The notes under the pieces: model-generated
Databases searched by the model: none
What the model was told of the DNA's origin: nothing
The model's input: the letters and a program-made list of their open reading frames with translations, nothing else
Made by a program: the position numbers and the translations under genes
Assembly (NCBI GenBank): GCA_040752515.1
Contig: JBFMGQ010000002.1
Coordinates: 124,001-188,000 of the forward strand
Length of the DNA stretch: 64,000 nt
Direction: 5' to 3'
From: Tenuifilum sp040752515
GTDB taxonomy: Bacteria; Bacteroidota; Bacteroidia; Bacteroidales; Tenuifilaceae
Shown: positions 16,912 to 25,001 of the stretch, piece by piece
Position numbering within the stretch: the stretch's first letter is position 1
How the letters are laid out: every line of letters begins with the position of its first letter

Positions 16912-17298
16912 TTAGCTCTGCTCCTTTAAATGTTTTTGTAACTTTTTGCCTTTTTCTGTAAGGCGGTATTTTTGATTTTTACTGGTTGGCTTATCGGGAA
17001 TGGTAGGTTCTACCAGTCCAAATTCAATTGACTTTTCAAGATATTCTTTTCTAAAGTGCTCTCTGTCAGATAAATGAAGTATGTTTTGTAATTCATTTCT
17101 CGATAATTCTCCATTTAATATTTTTACTAATGCAAGAACTTGCTGGGTAACTTGCTGGGTAACTTGCTGGGTATCTTGCGGGGTAACCTGAGCGGCACTT
17201 TCTTCATGTTTAAGGTATTCGAGCACTTCTTCGTCAGCATAAAAAATGGTCTTGGTGAAATTCTCTGTAAATATATATTCTACACGAGTTGACTCCAT
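16912..17298 (-). CDS. Stand-alone Fic-type C-terminal winged-helix protein
   Basis: 128 residues. The C-terminal half (SRNELQNILHLSDREHFRKEYL, then VEPTIPDKP, then KYRLTEKGK) matches the winged-helix domain found at the C-terminus of many Fic-family and RecG-like/AlbA-domain proteins. The Fic core (HPFxxGNGR) is absent. Just before it is a run of four 4-residue repeats (VTPQ, DTQQ, VTQQ, VTQQ) encoded by 12-bp tandem repeats. The N-terminal 30 residues are unassigned. It is packed with one-base gaps between mod and res, so it is expressed with them. It may be a fragment, or a regulator of the system. Confidence 0.6.
   Translation of the reverse strand: MESTRVEYIFTENFTKTIFYADEEVLEYLKHEESAAQVTPQDTQQVTQQVTQQVLALVKILNGELSRNELQNILHLSDREHFRKEYLEKSIEFGLVEPTIPDKPTSKNQKYRLTEKGKKLQKHLKEQS
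17140..17187. repeat. 12-bp tandem repeat inside the winged-helix gene
   Basis: Four tandem copies of TTGCTGGGTAAC, the last two with one change each. The unit is a multiple of three, so copy-number change alters the linker length and not the frame. Confidence 0.85.
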
Positions 17299-17299
17299 A

Positions 17300-19540
17300 T
17301 CAATACCTTATAATGAACTCTATATCAATATGCTTTTTGTTGGCATAGTTTTTTACATTCTCACTCAGTTCCCTGAGGCGCGCACTTTCAAAATGATATC
17401 CAAAGGCAATGATGCTTTTGGGCTCGAAGTGTCTGTCGCTGTCGATCTTTTCTAACAGGGTTTTGAGTGTATCAGTATTAAAGCCTTTGTGCATAAGGTA
17501 GAGTTTTCCATTCCCATAACAGGTCGGGTAGCCATCTAAAGTAATGGTTTCTAAATCTTCGGTTAAAGGCATGCCATCGTAGGTTTTCCAGGTGATGAGT
17601 AGTGCTTTAACGTCATCTTCGGTAAGTTTGCTCGTGTCAAAAAGTTTAAGTTGTGGGTTAAACTCCGCTGCTTCAAAATCGTAGTCTTCCCATATAGGCA
17701 TGGTCTCAAAAATTTTAAATCCCAGATCCTGATTTTTTAGAGCAGCAATCTCTTGGTTCAGTGTAGCTATTTTTTCATCTCTCCCTTCTAAGTTTAATTC
17801 ACTCTGTAAGTTTTGCAGTTCTTTTTCTTTTTCGGCAATTTTTTTATCAATGGTTTCGGTTTTGATTTTCTTTGCAGCGCGGATAAGCCGTTCTCTGGTA
17901 ATTTCAAAGATTGTAGGTTCGGCTTTGAGTTCATTTCTTACAAAATCGTAGGCGGTTTTGTTTTTCTTGGGTTCAATGGGTTCGGGGAGTTGCACCAAAA
18001 TAAATTTTCTATTGCCACCATCTTCTGCATTGAGTTGCATAACGGCATCGCCTGTAGTACCAGAACCGGCGAAGAAGTCGAGGATGAGGTCGGAATCTTG
18101 TGTATCTGAAAGTATCAGTAAGTCTTTGATTAAGATTGGAGGTTTAGAAAAATCAAAAATGGCTCTTTCTTGTTTGAATAAGTTTTTGAGTTCTTCTGTT
18201 CCCTTAGCATTGATATACTTGTCCTTAAGAATTGAAATGAATTGTATATATTTACTTTTATTAGCCCGGAGTTTCTCATATACGATATAAGTTCCATTAT
18301 CTCTTTTCTCAAATATAATATCACCATCTTCCACTAATTTTTTCATTTTTGCTTTCCCCAGTCTCCATCTTCCTTCACTTCCATCATTTCTTATAGGATA
18401 AACATCTTCACCTTCGGGTCCTTTGATAGGAAACCACATTCCAGGAGAATCTTCTCTTCTTGAACCAGCACCCCATTTGTTTAATTCCCGCCCTTTTGCA
18501 TACTTACCTTTAGCATCAGATAAATTAAGCTCAAGTTCATCTTTTTCAAAGCCAACAAACTCTAAATCACTTATTTTTTTTGCATAAACTAAAATAAAGT
18601 CGTGTGTTTCCCTAACAAATTTTGACTGGCTACCACCTTTTATCGCTTCTCTAGTGAATTGAATAATAAAGTTTTCTTCACCGTATATTTCGTCCATTAA
18701 TATTTTTAGTTGCGCCACTTCGTTATCATCAATAGAGACAAAGATTACGCCATCCTCGCGCAGTAGTTGTTTGGCAATGTAAAGTCGTGGATACATAAAG
18801 GTAAGCCAGGCGCTGTGACTGTTGCTTTTACTTTGGGTAAAATCTAAAATGCGTTTGGCTCTTTCTTTGTCTATGCCTAAAAGTTCCTGCAATTGTTCTA
18901 CCGTGTATTTTCGGTCGTCGTTATACACAAAACCATCACTTCCCGTATTGTAGGGCGGATCTATGTAAATCATCTTTACTTTTTCGTAATAAGCATTGGC
19001 AAGATGTTTTAATGCTTCCAGGTTGTCGCCTTTTATGAGTAAATTCTGTGAATTGATATTTTCAGACTTTTGATTGTGTGTTTCATCGGCTTTGAGTAGG
19101 GTTGTTGCAGGGTCGCTTGCTAAAAGCCGTGCATAGCTTTTGCCCAGCCAATCCAGTCCATAGCTTTCCTTTTCGAAACTTAGTTCTACATTTTGAGCTT
19201 CTAACTCTTTTTGAAATTTAGCAAAATCAAACTTGCCGTCTTTATCGAAACAATAGGGGAAATGAGATCTCAATATTTCCAAATCTTTGTTTGGCACTTT
19301 TATGTCGGTTGTTATTTTTTGCTCGTTGCTCATTTTTTTGTCCTTTTTAATTTCGTTGTCAATCAATAGTTCTTTTACATTTACGCCAAGAATTTCAGCG
19401 ATTTCATAAAGCAATTCAATTCGTGGTTGTTGTCTGTTTTGCACATAAGCATTTACCATATTGTAGTTTTTGCCTAATTGCTCGGCAAGCCAAGTCTGCT
19501 TGATGCCTTTTTCGTCCAACACTTCTTTTATTCTGTTCAT
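17300..19540 (-). CDS. mod: XRE-type HTH fused to type III DNA adenine methyltransferase (Mod)
   Basis: About 746 residues from the ATG at 19540 (a TTG at 19558 is also in frame). Residues about 1-60 are an XRE/Cro-like helix-turn-helix (KQTWLAEQLGKNYNMVNAYVQNRQ). From about residue 70, where an internal in-frame ATG at 19333 could be the ancestral start, the protein is a beta-class N6-adenine methyltransferase: the catalytic DPPYNTG motif (near 194) precedes the AdoMet motif DFFAGSGTT (near 490), with the target-recognition region between. Mod modifies one strand of the site and forms a complex with Res. The HTH could autoregulate the operon (inference). Confidence 0.88.
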   Translation of the reverse strand: MNRIKEVLDEKGIKQTWLAEQLGKNYNMVNAYVQNRQQPRIELLYEIAEILGVNVKELLIDNEIKKDKKMSNEQKITTDIKVPNKDLEILRSHFPYCFDKDGKFDFAKFQKELEAQNVELSFEKESYGLDWLGKSYARLLASDPATTLLKADETHNQKSENINSQNLLIKGDNLEALKHLANAYYEKVKMIYIDPPYNTGSDGFVYNDDRKYTVEQLQELLGIDKERAKRILDFTQSKSNSHSAWLTFMYPRLYIAKQLLREDGVIFVSIDDNEVAQLKILMDEIYGEENFIIQFTREAIKGGSQSKFVRETHDFILVYAKKISDLEFVGFEKDELELNLSDAKGKYAKGRELNKWGAGSRREDSPGMWFPIKGPEGEDVYPIRNDGSEGRWRLGKAKMKKLVEDGDIIFEKRDNGTYIVYEKLRANKSKYIQFISILKDKYINAKGTEELKNLFKQERAIFDFSKPPILIKDLLILSDTQDSDLILDFFAGSGTTGDAVMQLNAEDGGNRKFILVQLPEPIEPKKNKTAYDFVRNELKAEPTIFEITRERLIRAAKKIKTETIDKKIAEKEKELQNLQSELNLEGRDEKIATLNQEIAALKNQDLGFKIFETMPIWEDYDFEAAEFNPQLKLFDTSKLTEDDVKALLITWKTYDGMPLTEDLETITLDGYPTCYGNGKLYLMHKGFNTDTLKTLLEKIDSDRHFEPKSIIAFGYHFESARLRELSENVKNYANKKHIDIEFIIRY

Positions 19541-19657
19541 TTGTTCAAATGATGTCAAGTCGCAAAGATAGGTTTATAATTTTTAGTATCTCATTTTGTA
19601 AGATAAAAAGTAATCAAATTATTTTTAACAATCTCATAGGAGCATTGGCAAAAAACG

Positions 19658-19723
19658 GCTCTTTTGCAAGCTTGGGATTGCGGGTCGGCCTTGTGCGGCT
19701 TGTAAACTTGCCGTTTGTGGGCT
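19658..19723. repeat. Flanking repeat C2 (5' side of the restriction operon)
   Basis: Shares GCTCTTTTGCAAGCTT and a GTGGGCT end with C1 in the same orientation; its inverted repeat is TTTGCAAGC (19663-19671) with GCTTGTAAA (19698-19706). With C1 it brackets about 5.7 kb including the whole restriction operon. Confidence 0.5.
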
Positions 19724-19914
19724 GGCTAAAATTGTTCTTAAAAAAATGTGCGGTGGAAAAAAAATAAAAAACATAGAGTATTACAGCATGTCGTTTTAGA
19801 AGCTGTCCGTTTGTTATTTCGTATCTATGTTTTTGGTCACCTGTCAAAATGGTTTACTTTCTGTTAGTTTATAGTTGTCTGTTTGATGTTGTCGGGTCGT
19901 CCTTTACACTTGTT

Positions 19915-20042
19915 GCCAACGGTGGCAATATGCAAAGTTGGGGATTACGGGGCAAATATCTATCAAGATACACAGCACTTGATGCGAAACACAACCCCTG
20001 AATAACCTATTAAACCCCAATTTTGTATATTGCATGTTGGCC
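19915..20042 (-). repeat. attC-like imperfect palindrome B, 3' of the small barrel gene
   Basis: The left arm (19915-19943, begins GCCAAC, ends GTTGGGG) pairs with the right arm (20013-20042, begins AACCCCAA, ends TGTTGGCC) along most of about 28 bases, with a central spacer of about 70 nt. GCCAAC...GTTGGC ends resemble attC core sites but not the exact consensus. It ends 8 bases before the stop codon of the 20051-20575 gene. The rest of 19541-20050 holds repeat C2 and no gene that I can support. Confidence 0.55.
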
Positions 20043-20050
20043 ATAGTTGT

Positions 20051-20575
20051 TTATTTTCCAAATCTATAAAAAAATTCTATTCTAAATTCTGGGTAAATTG
20101 GATATATCCAACCGACTTTTTCATCTGAATTATCATGCCTATTCGCACTTAATAGTATTGCAAGTCCCAAGTCCAAATTTAATCCTATAAATTTATTAAA
20201 ATAAAAATCTTTACCGATAGATGGACAAATCTGCAATACTTTCCATGTTGTATTTGGTTCAGTCGAATTATAATAAATCAATCTTGCATCTATATACCAT
20301 GATTTTAAATCATATTTATTCTCTCTGCCCCAATAATACATATTATCAAGGGTCAAAGAATAGTATTTATGATTAAAAGGCAATGTTTTAAAAGAAGTCC
20401 CAGCGTCAATCCCTATCGAGTAATTTTTTAATCGCAAATCAAAGCCACCATGAAAACTCTCCCAAATTCCATATCCTATATTAGCTTTTAGTTCATTAGT
20501 CTGAGCCGTTAAAGAAAGTCCATGCAAAAGTATCAAGAAAACTATCAAAAATCGGAATACAAATTTACAATTCAT
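20051..20575 (-). CDS. Small secreted, probable outer-membrane beta-barrel protein (cassette-like)
   Basis: About 174 residues from the ATG at 20575, which places a signal peptide (about 1-25, ending LTAQ) at the N-terminus; the longer frame to 20638 would put 21 polar residues before it. The mature part alternates polar and aromatic residues in strand-like blocks and ends EFFYRFGK, like small barrel proteins. No known family recognised. Markedly A+T-rich compared with the core genes, which fits horizontal transfer. It is a single gene with a palindrome directly 3' of its stop, the layout of a gene cassette. Confidence 0.6.
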   Translation of the reverse strand: MNCKFVFRFLIVFLILLHGLSLTAQTNELKANIGYGIWESFHGGFDLRLKNYSIGIDAGTSFKTLPFNHKYYSLTLDNMYYWGRENKYDLKSWYIDARLIYYNSTEPNTTWKVLQICPSIGKDFYFNKFIGLNLDLGLAILLSANRHDNSDEKVGWIYPIYPEFRIEFFYRFGK

Positions 20576-20935
20576 GGTTGGTGTCGTGTTTTTTACAATT
20601 ATGGCCAACTCGTATATAGGTATGACAAAATCATACAATATCTCCTAAATTGGGTAGATATGTATGACTATAATCATACTAAAGTCAAACATAAGAAATT
20701 TTTACAAATCATCAAAGCGGTTTTTAATTTTTTTGCCTTCAATTTTTGCTAACATGTGATGGTATCAATCACTTGGCGAGGTTTGTGACTTAGTGGCGTA
20801 TTAAAAACGGTATATGACCGCATTCAATGACTAGATATAGTTGTTCGTTGTTCGATTTCGTTTAACGGTTCACGGCTCACATTTAACGTTTTATCTTCCT
20901 CTAACTTCCTCTAACTCCTTCTAAATCCTCTTGAT

Positions 20936-20966
20936 AATGAGATTCCTCGCATTTGCTCGGAATGAC
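20936..20966. repeat. Dispersed intergenic repeat (GTCATTCCGAG family, short copy)
   Basis: The reverse complement begins GTCATTCCGAG and ends ATCTCATT, like the copy at 771-821. It lies in the 20576-21222 gap, which contains only such repeat remnants and no gene seen. Confidence 0.5.
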
Positions 20967-20984
20967 AGGAGACGTTGTTTGATG

Positions 20985-21017
20985 TTCGTGAATTGAAATG
21001 GAACGCTGATGACGCAG
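20985..21017. repeat. Dispersed intergenic repeat, inverted copy of 59667-59699
   Basis: 33 bp; its reverse complement matches 59667-59699 at 29 of 33 positions. Both copies are non-coding. Confidence 0.65.
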
Positions 21018-21030
21018 ATTTGGTGGATTT

Positions 21031-21072
21031 TCACTGTGTAACTCTGTGTAAAACTCCGTGCAACACAGTGAT
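21031..21072. repeat. ACTGTGTAAC-type intergenic repeat
   Basis: Contains CACTGTGTAACTCTGTGTAA and ends with a CAACACAGTG inverse match; a related stretch lies at 28521-28562 upstream of the RelA/SpoT homologue's stop codon. Confidence 0.4.
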
Positions 21073-21126
21073 ACTAGTTTAGTTGATGGTTGTTAGTATT
21101 AGAAAAACCTTGAACCTTGAACTTTG

Positions 21127-21157
21127 AATCCCGCTTCGCAGGACAGGCTCTTTATCC
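21127..21157. repeat. Dispersed repeat with TTTATCC units, inverted copy of 28436-28466
   Basis: The reverse complement (GGATAAAGAGCCTGTCC..., ending AGCGGGATT) closely matches 28436-28466. TTTATCC units follow it, as GGATAAA units accompany the other copies. Confidence 0.6.
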
Positions 21158-21222
21158 TTTACCCTTTATCCTTATCTTTTTTACAAGGCGAATAAATGTT
21201 ATTTTTGGCGTAAATTTCAGGA

Positions 21223-22377
21223 ATGAGCAGTTTTCGGTTTATCGATCTTTTTGCCGGTGTGGGTGGATTTCACATAGCCATGAACAGGCTTGGAGGCCAG
21301 TGTGTTTTTGCTTCGGAGATTGACCCCTATGCGGTTACCACTTACAAAAGTAATTTTGGGATTGAACCGTTTGGCGATATTCGAAGTATTGATGAACGAG
21401 CCATTCCTGCTCACGATGTTCTTTGTGCAGGCTTCCCGTGTCAAGCCTTTTCCAAGGCAGGCAAGCAGGAGGGATTCGACGATACCAGGGGAACCCTTTT
21501 TTTTGAGATAAAACGTATTCTGAAGCATCACAGGCCTAAATACATTATTCTTGAGAACGTTCGAAACCTTGCCTCGCACGATGGGGGCAGAACGTGGAAG
21601 GTAATTTCAGAGAACTTAAGGGAATTAGGTTATATCATCACTGAAAAGCCGCTTATTGTTAGTCCGCATCAGGTTGGGGTTCCGCAGTTGCGCGAAAGGG
21701 TTTTCATCCTTGGCGTTCATTCGTCGATGACAAAGGTTAAAAAGCTTCATTTCGAAATACCCCCATCGCACCGCAACCAGACGAGTGGTGAGTTAATACT
21801 GAACGGCAAAGCCGATAAGAGGTATGCCATTAGCCAGTACGTGGAGTATGTGCTTACTGCGTGGGATGAGTTTATTAGGGGTGTAGGCCGACAAAACCTT
21901 GGCTTTCCCATTTGGGCTAATGAGTTCGGAAAAACTTACGATTTAGGCCATTTGCCAAGCTGGAAAGCCAACTTTGTTAACAAGAATCGCATGCTTTACC
22001 ATCAAAATAAAGCATTCATCGATAAATGGCTGAAAAAGTATAATTACCTTTCCGATTTTGTTCAAACGCACACCAAATTTGAATGGCAAGCCGGTGAGTA
22101 TATCGACACGGTTTGGCAGGGGATTATTCAGTTTCGTCCTTCGGGCATTAGGGTTAAGCGTCCCACGGAATTTCCAGCACTGGTGGCCATGGTGCATATA
22201 CCAATAGTTGGATGGGAAAAACGTCGGCTAACACCCCGTGAGGTTGCCAACCTACAGAGTTTTCCTGACGATTACAGGATAAACAATAACACCCAGCAAG
22301 CCTATAAGCAGTTTGGTAATGCGGTTAACGTAAAGGTGGTTGAATACCTTGCCCGACAGCTTTTTGAGCAGGCATAG
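21223..22377 (+). CDS. DNA (cytosine-5) methyltransferase, orphan
   Basis: 384 residues. Motif I DLFAGVGGFHIA (near residue 6), motif IV with the catalytic Cys GFPCQAFSKAG (near 66), motif VI LENVRNL (near 107), motif VIII QLRERVFILG, and C-terminal motifs IX-X (QSFPDDY, then QFGNAVNVKVV) are all present, so it should be active. The family transfers methyl from AdoMet to C5 of cytosine in a short site fixed by the region between motifs VIII and IX (about 170-300). No restriction endonuclease gene is adjacent: upstream is a repeat-filled gap, downstream a convergent peptidase. An epigenetic or protective role is therefore as likely as restriction. Confidence 0.9.
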   Translation: MSSFRFIDLFAGVGGFHIAMNRLGGQCVFASEIDPYAVTTYKSNFGIEPFGDIRSIDERAIPAHDVLCAGFPCQAFSKAGKQEGFDDTRGTLFFEIKRILKHHRPKYIILENVRNLASHDGGRTWKVISENLRELGYIITEKPLIVSPHQVGVPQLRERVFILGVHSSMTKVKKLHFEIPPSHRNQTSGELILNGKADKRYAISQYVEYVLTAWDEFIRGVGRQNLGFPIWANEFGKTYDLGHLPSWKANFVNKNRMLYHQNKAFIDKWLKKYNYLSDFVQTHTKFEWQAGEYIDTVWQGIIQFRPSGIRVKRPTEFPALVAMVHIPIVGWEKRRLTPREVANLQSFPDDYRINNNTQQAYKQFGNAVNVKVVEYLARQLFEQA

Positions 22378-24900
22378 CTACTTACCAGTGGCAGCCCTGA
22401 AAAGCGGGTCGGCCGATTGCAGTAGCTTCCCTTTAAGATTGGGTGATATTTGGGGATGTTCCTTTATCCACTTGGCTACAATCCTTGAGGCTTCGGTTGA
22501 GTTATGCCCGTAGAGCACCGCATCGAGCCAGATTTTAGGGAAGAATATATCGTTGGTTTGCTGTATTTCGGGTAGCAAGTCGAGTGCAGCATTAAGGTAA
22601 TGGATGGAGTGGCTGGCGCGTAGGGGATGAAAAAATAGCCGGAGCCCTTCGGCTACCCATGGCTCAGGTCGACGGTTTTGTGCATCCAGCAAACTATGGA
22701 AAAAGTCGTCGCGCAGGGCTTCGTCGGGGGTTGCGGCACGCTTAACAAATCGGAACTTGGCAAGCCTATCGGCATTCTGAATTCGTTCTTCCTGTACTTG
22801 CAGAATGCTATCGGCATCGTGAATATCCCTTACAGCCAATTGTAACGACAGGTCTATGTAGTCGTTTTCGCTAAGCGTAATCCCTTTAACCTGAGTTTTT
22901 TTTGCCCAAATCTTTTCCATAAACTCGGTAGCTTCGGGCGATATGGTAGTTCTGCAATAGGTTAGGAATGCAGGTTTGCGTTCATCGGCAGGCATTTTCT
23001 GGTTATTGAATATTCCCGATAAGGTTTGTTCGAGGGTTTGCGAAAGGATAATCCGGTTTGTGTGGTCAAGGAACTGCCACCAAACGGTTTCCAGGTTATT
23101 GAGCAGGTAGTTTCTGATTTGTGAATCCTTTTCGCGGGTAAGGGCATTGGCTAAATAGCGGAAGTAGGTATCGGTATCAATAAAATGATTTAGAAAAAGT
23201 TCATGTAGGTTGATGAAGAATGAGGCACGAGCCAAATCGTTGCTGGTTAATTCATCGGGTTGGATAAGGGTGAGGTTGTGGTTTTCGGCAACAAAAAGGC
23301 CATATCCTAAACCATTACTGTTGACAATGATGTTTTTTTGGGTTGATACGTTATTTGGCAAAGGAATTTCGCACGTTTTTCCGGTAAGTTTTACAGTTAA
23401 CGTTTGGTATTGGGTTTTGGTGGGCAGCATAATATTGAACTGCATGGGTAGCCAACCATCGGTTTGGGTAAAAATGAACTTATCGTTGGTTAAATCGATA
23501 TTAATGGCAGGCATGCCGGGTGTGTCGATCCACCGTTTGCTCCACGATTTGATATCGTCGGCCGAGAGGTTATCAAAAATCTCAATTAGTTCGCTCCAAC
23601 CGGCGTTATCGTAAGCATATTTTTTTAGGTAGATATTTAAGCCTTCCCTGAACTTTTCTGAACCCAACATGAGTTCAAGCTGTTGAAGTGCAATGGGTGC
23701 TTTATGGTAGATGATGTCGCCGTAGAGCGTTCCGGCAAGTAGCAAGTTATCGAGGTTCTGACGAATTGGATTTGCCCCACCTGTCCTGTCAACCGAGTAG
23801 GCCCTGGGGTAGTGCGAAAGTACAAAGCTCAGCTGATGGTTTAGCTTGGGGTATTGCGGGTTTACAATCTTGTCGGCCATAAGCCCGGCAAACACTTCCT
23901 TCAACCAAACATCGTTGAACCATTGCATGGTAACCAGATTCCCGAACCACTGGTGCGAAACCTCGTGGGCGATAAGGTTTGCCTGGCTTAGCTGCTGGGT
24001 AACCGATGGATTTTCGTCGAGCAGGATACGGCTATCCCTGTAAAATATCGCTCCCGGATGTTCCATACCACTGTAAGGGAAATCGGGGATTAGAACCACA
24101 TCGAGTTTCTGGAAGGGGTAATTGATGTTGGTATAATCTTCGAGCCATTTAATGGCGCTATGGTGCAGCTCAAACACTTTTGGGGTATTTCTGGCTACCT
24201 TTTGGGTATCGGTCTCGCGATGGTATATGGTCATCCTAAAACTATCCCTTACGTAGTCAATAGTTTTAAACTTTCCGGCAGCAAAGGCAAAAAGGTAAGT
24301 GCTTATAGGGTAGGTTTTATCAAATATCCAGAGGGTAGAGGTGTCAGTTTCCATTTTGTTTATTACGGGAGCATTGCTCACAGCAACCCAATCCTTAGGA
24401 GTTTGAAGGGTTAGGTTGAAGCATGCTTTCAGGTTGGGCTGGTCAAAACAAGGAAATACTGTTGAGGCTCTATCGGGCACCAGCAGGCTGAAAAGGTAAT
24501 CGCCCTTACGGTTGAGGGAGGTTTTGCCTGCCAAAAAATCGATAGAAATCTTATTCTGACCTTTGTAAAGGTAACCCTTGGGTATTAAAATATGTCCATT
24601 TTCAATTCTGGTGCGTAGTTGACGGTAATTTACTGAGATGTTGAGCAAGCTGCTATCGGCATTCCGAAAATCCATGGGCAAATTGATGCGCTCAGCGAGC
24701 TCAAACGTTAATTCAACACGAGCGGGAATGGCAGCGGTCTCGCTTTCAGGAATATCGAGGTAAACACTATACTCAATGTTGGAAATTTTCTGTTTTCGTA
24801 GATTGGCAAGCTGTTGGCTAACGCCGTATTCAACCTTTTCCTTGCAGGCAAATAAAAATAGTAATCCAATTAGAGCAAATAGGGTTGATTTTCTTTTCAT
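22378..24900 (-). CDS. M1-family zinc aminopeptidase lipoprotein
   Basis: 840 residues. The signal ends in a lipobox (LFAC, about residue 18), so it is probably an anchored lipoprotein. The gluzincin site HEVSH...E is complete (HEVSHQWFGNLV with the third ligand Glu 18 residues after the second His in WLKEVF, near residues 310-335). The M1 exopeptidase motif appears as GMEHPG, with His in place of the Asn of the classical GAMEN. The enzyme removes N-terminal residues from peptides and is extracytoplasmic here. Convergent and flush with the methyltransferase gene. Confidence 0.9.
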   Translation of the reverse strand: MKRKSTLFALIGLLFLFACKEKVEYGVSQQLANLRKQKISNIEYSVYLDIPESETAAIPARVELTFELAERINLPMDFRNADSSLLNISVNYRQLRTRIENGHILIPKGYLYKGQNKISIDFLAGKTSLNRKGDYLFSLLVPDRASTVFPCFDQPNLKACFNLTLQTPKDWVAVSNAPVINKMETDTSTLWIFDKTYPISTYLFAFAAGKFKTIDYVRDSFRMTIYHRETDTQKVARNTPKVFELHHSAIKWLEDYTNINYPFQKLDVVLIPDFPYSGMEHPGAIFYRDSRILLDENPSVTQQLSQANLIAHEVSHQWFGNLVTMQWFNDVWLKEVFAGLMADKIVNPQYPKLNHQLSFVLSHYPRAYSVDRTGGANPIRQNLDNLLLAGTLYGDIIYHKAPIALQQLELMLGSEKFREGLNIYLKKYAYDNAGWSELIEIFDNLSADDIKSWSKRWIDTPGMPAINIDLTNDKFIFTQTDGWLPMQFNIMLPTKTQYQTLTVKLTGKTCEIPLPNNVSTQKNIIVNSNGLGYGLFVAENHNLTLIQPDELTSNDLARASFFINLHELFLNHFIDTDTYFRYLANALTREKDSQIRNYLLNNLETVWWQFLDHTNRIILSQTLEQTLSGIFNNQKMPADERKPAFLTYCRTTISPEATEFMEKIWAKKTQVKGITLSENDYIDLSLQLAVRDIHDADSILQVQEERIQNADRLAKFRFVKRAATPDEALRDDFFHSLLDAQNRRPEPWVAEGLRLFFHPLRASHSIHYLNAALDLLPEIQQTNDIFFPKIWLDAVLYGHNSTEASRIVAKWIKEHPQISPNLKGKLLQSADPLFRAATGK

Positions 24901-24972
24901 CTACTTATAAATGCTAAAATTCAAAATTTTTGCGAAAATACTTAAATTATGTTAACGCAAAAGCGTAACCAT

Positions 24973-24980
24973 TATTTTTG
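24973..24980 (+). promoter_or_regulatory. Putative -7 box of the MarR-family gene
   Basis: TATTTTTG matches TAnnTTTG. Transcription would start near 24987, which excludes the in-frame TTG at 24978 as start and supports the ATG at 25002. Confidence 0.4.
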
Positions 24981-25001
24981 CATTTTTATAAAAAAATTGG
25001 A

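Noticed and set aside
20750..20860. Possible fourth attC-like element
   Set aside because: A GCTAAC start is present but I find no matching arm; not enough pairing to call it.
21223..24900. Methyltransferase and M1 peptidase as one restriction-type module
   Set aside because: They are convergent and the peptidase is an ordinary M1 lipoprotein, so only end-to-end contact links them.
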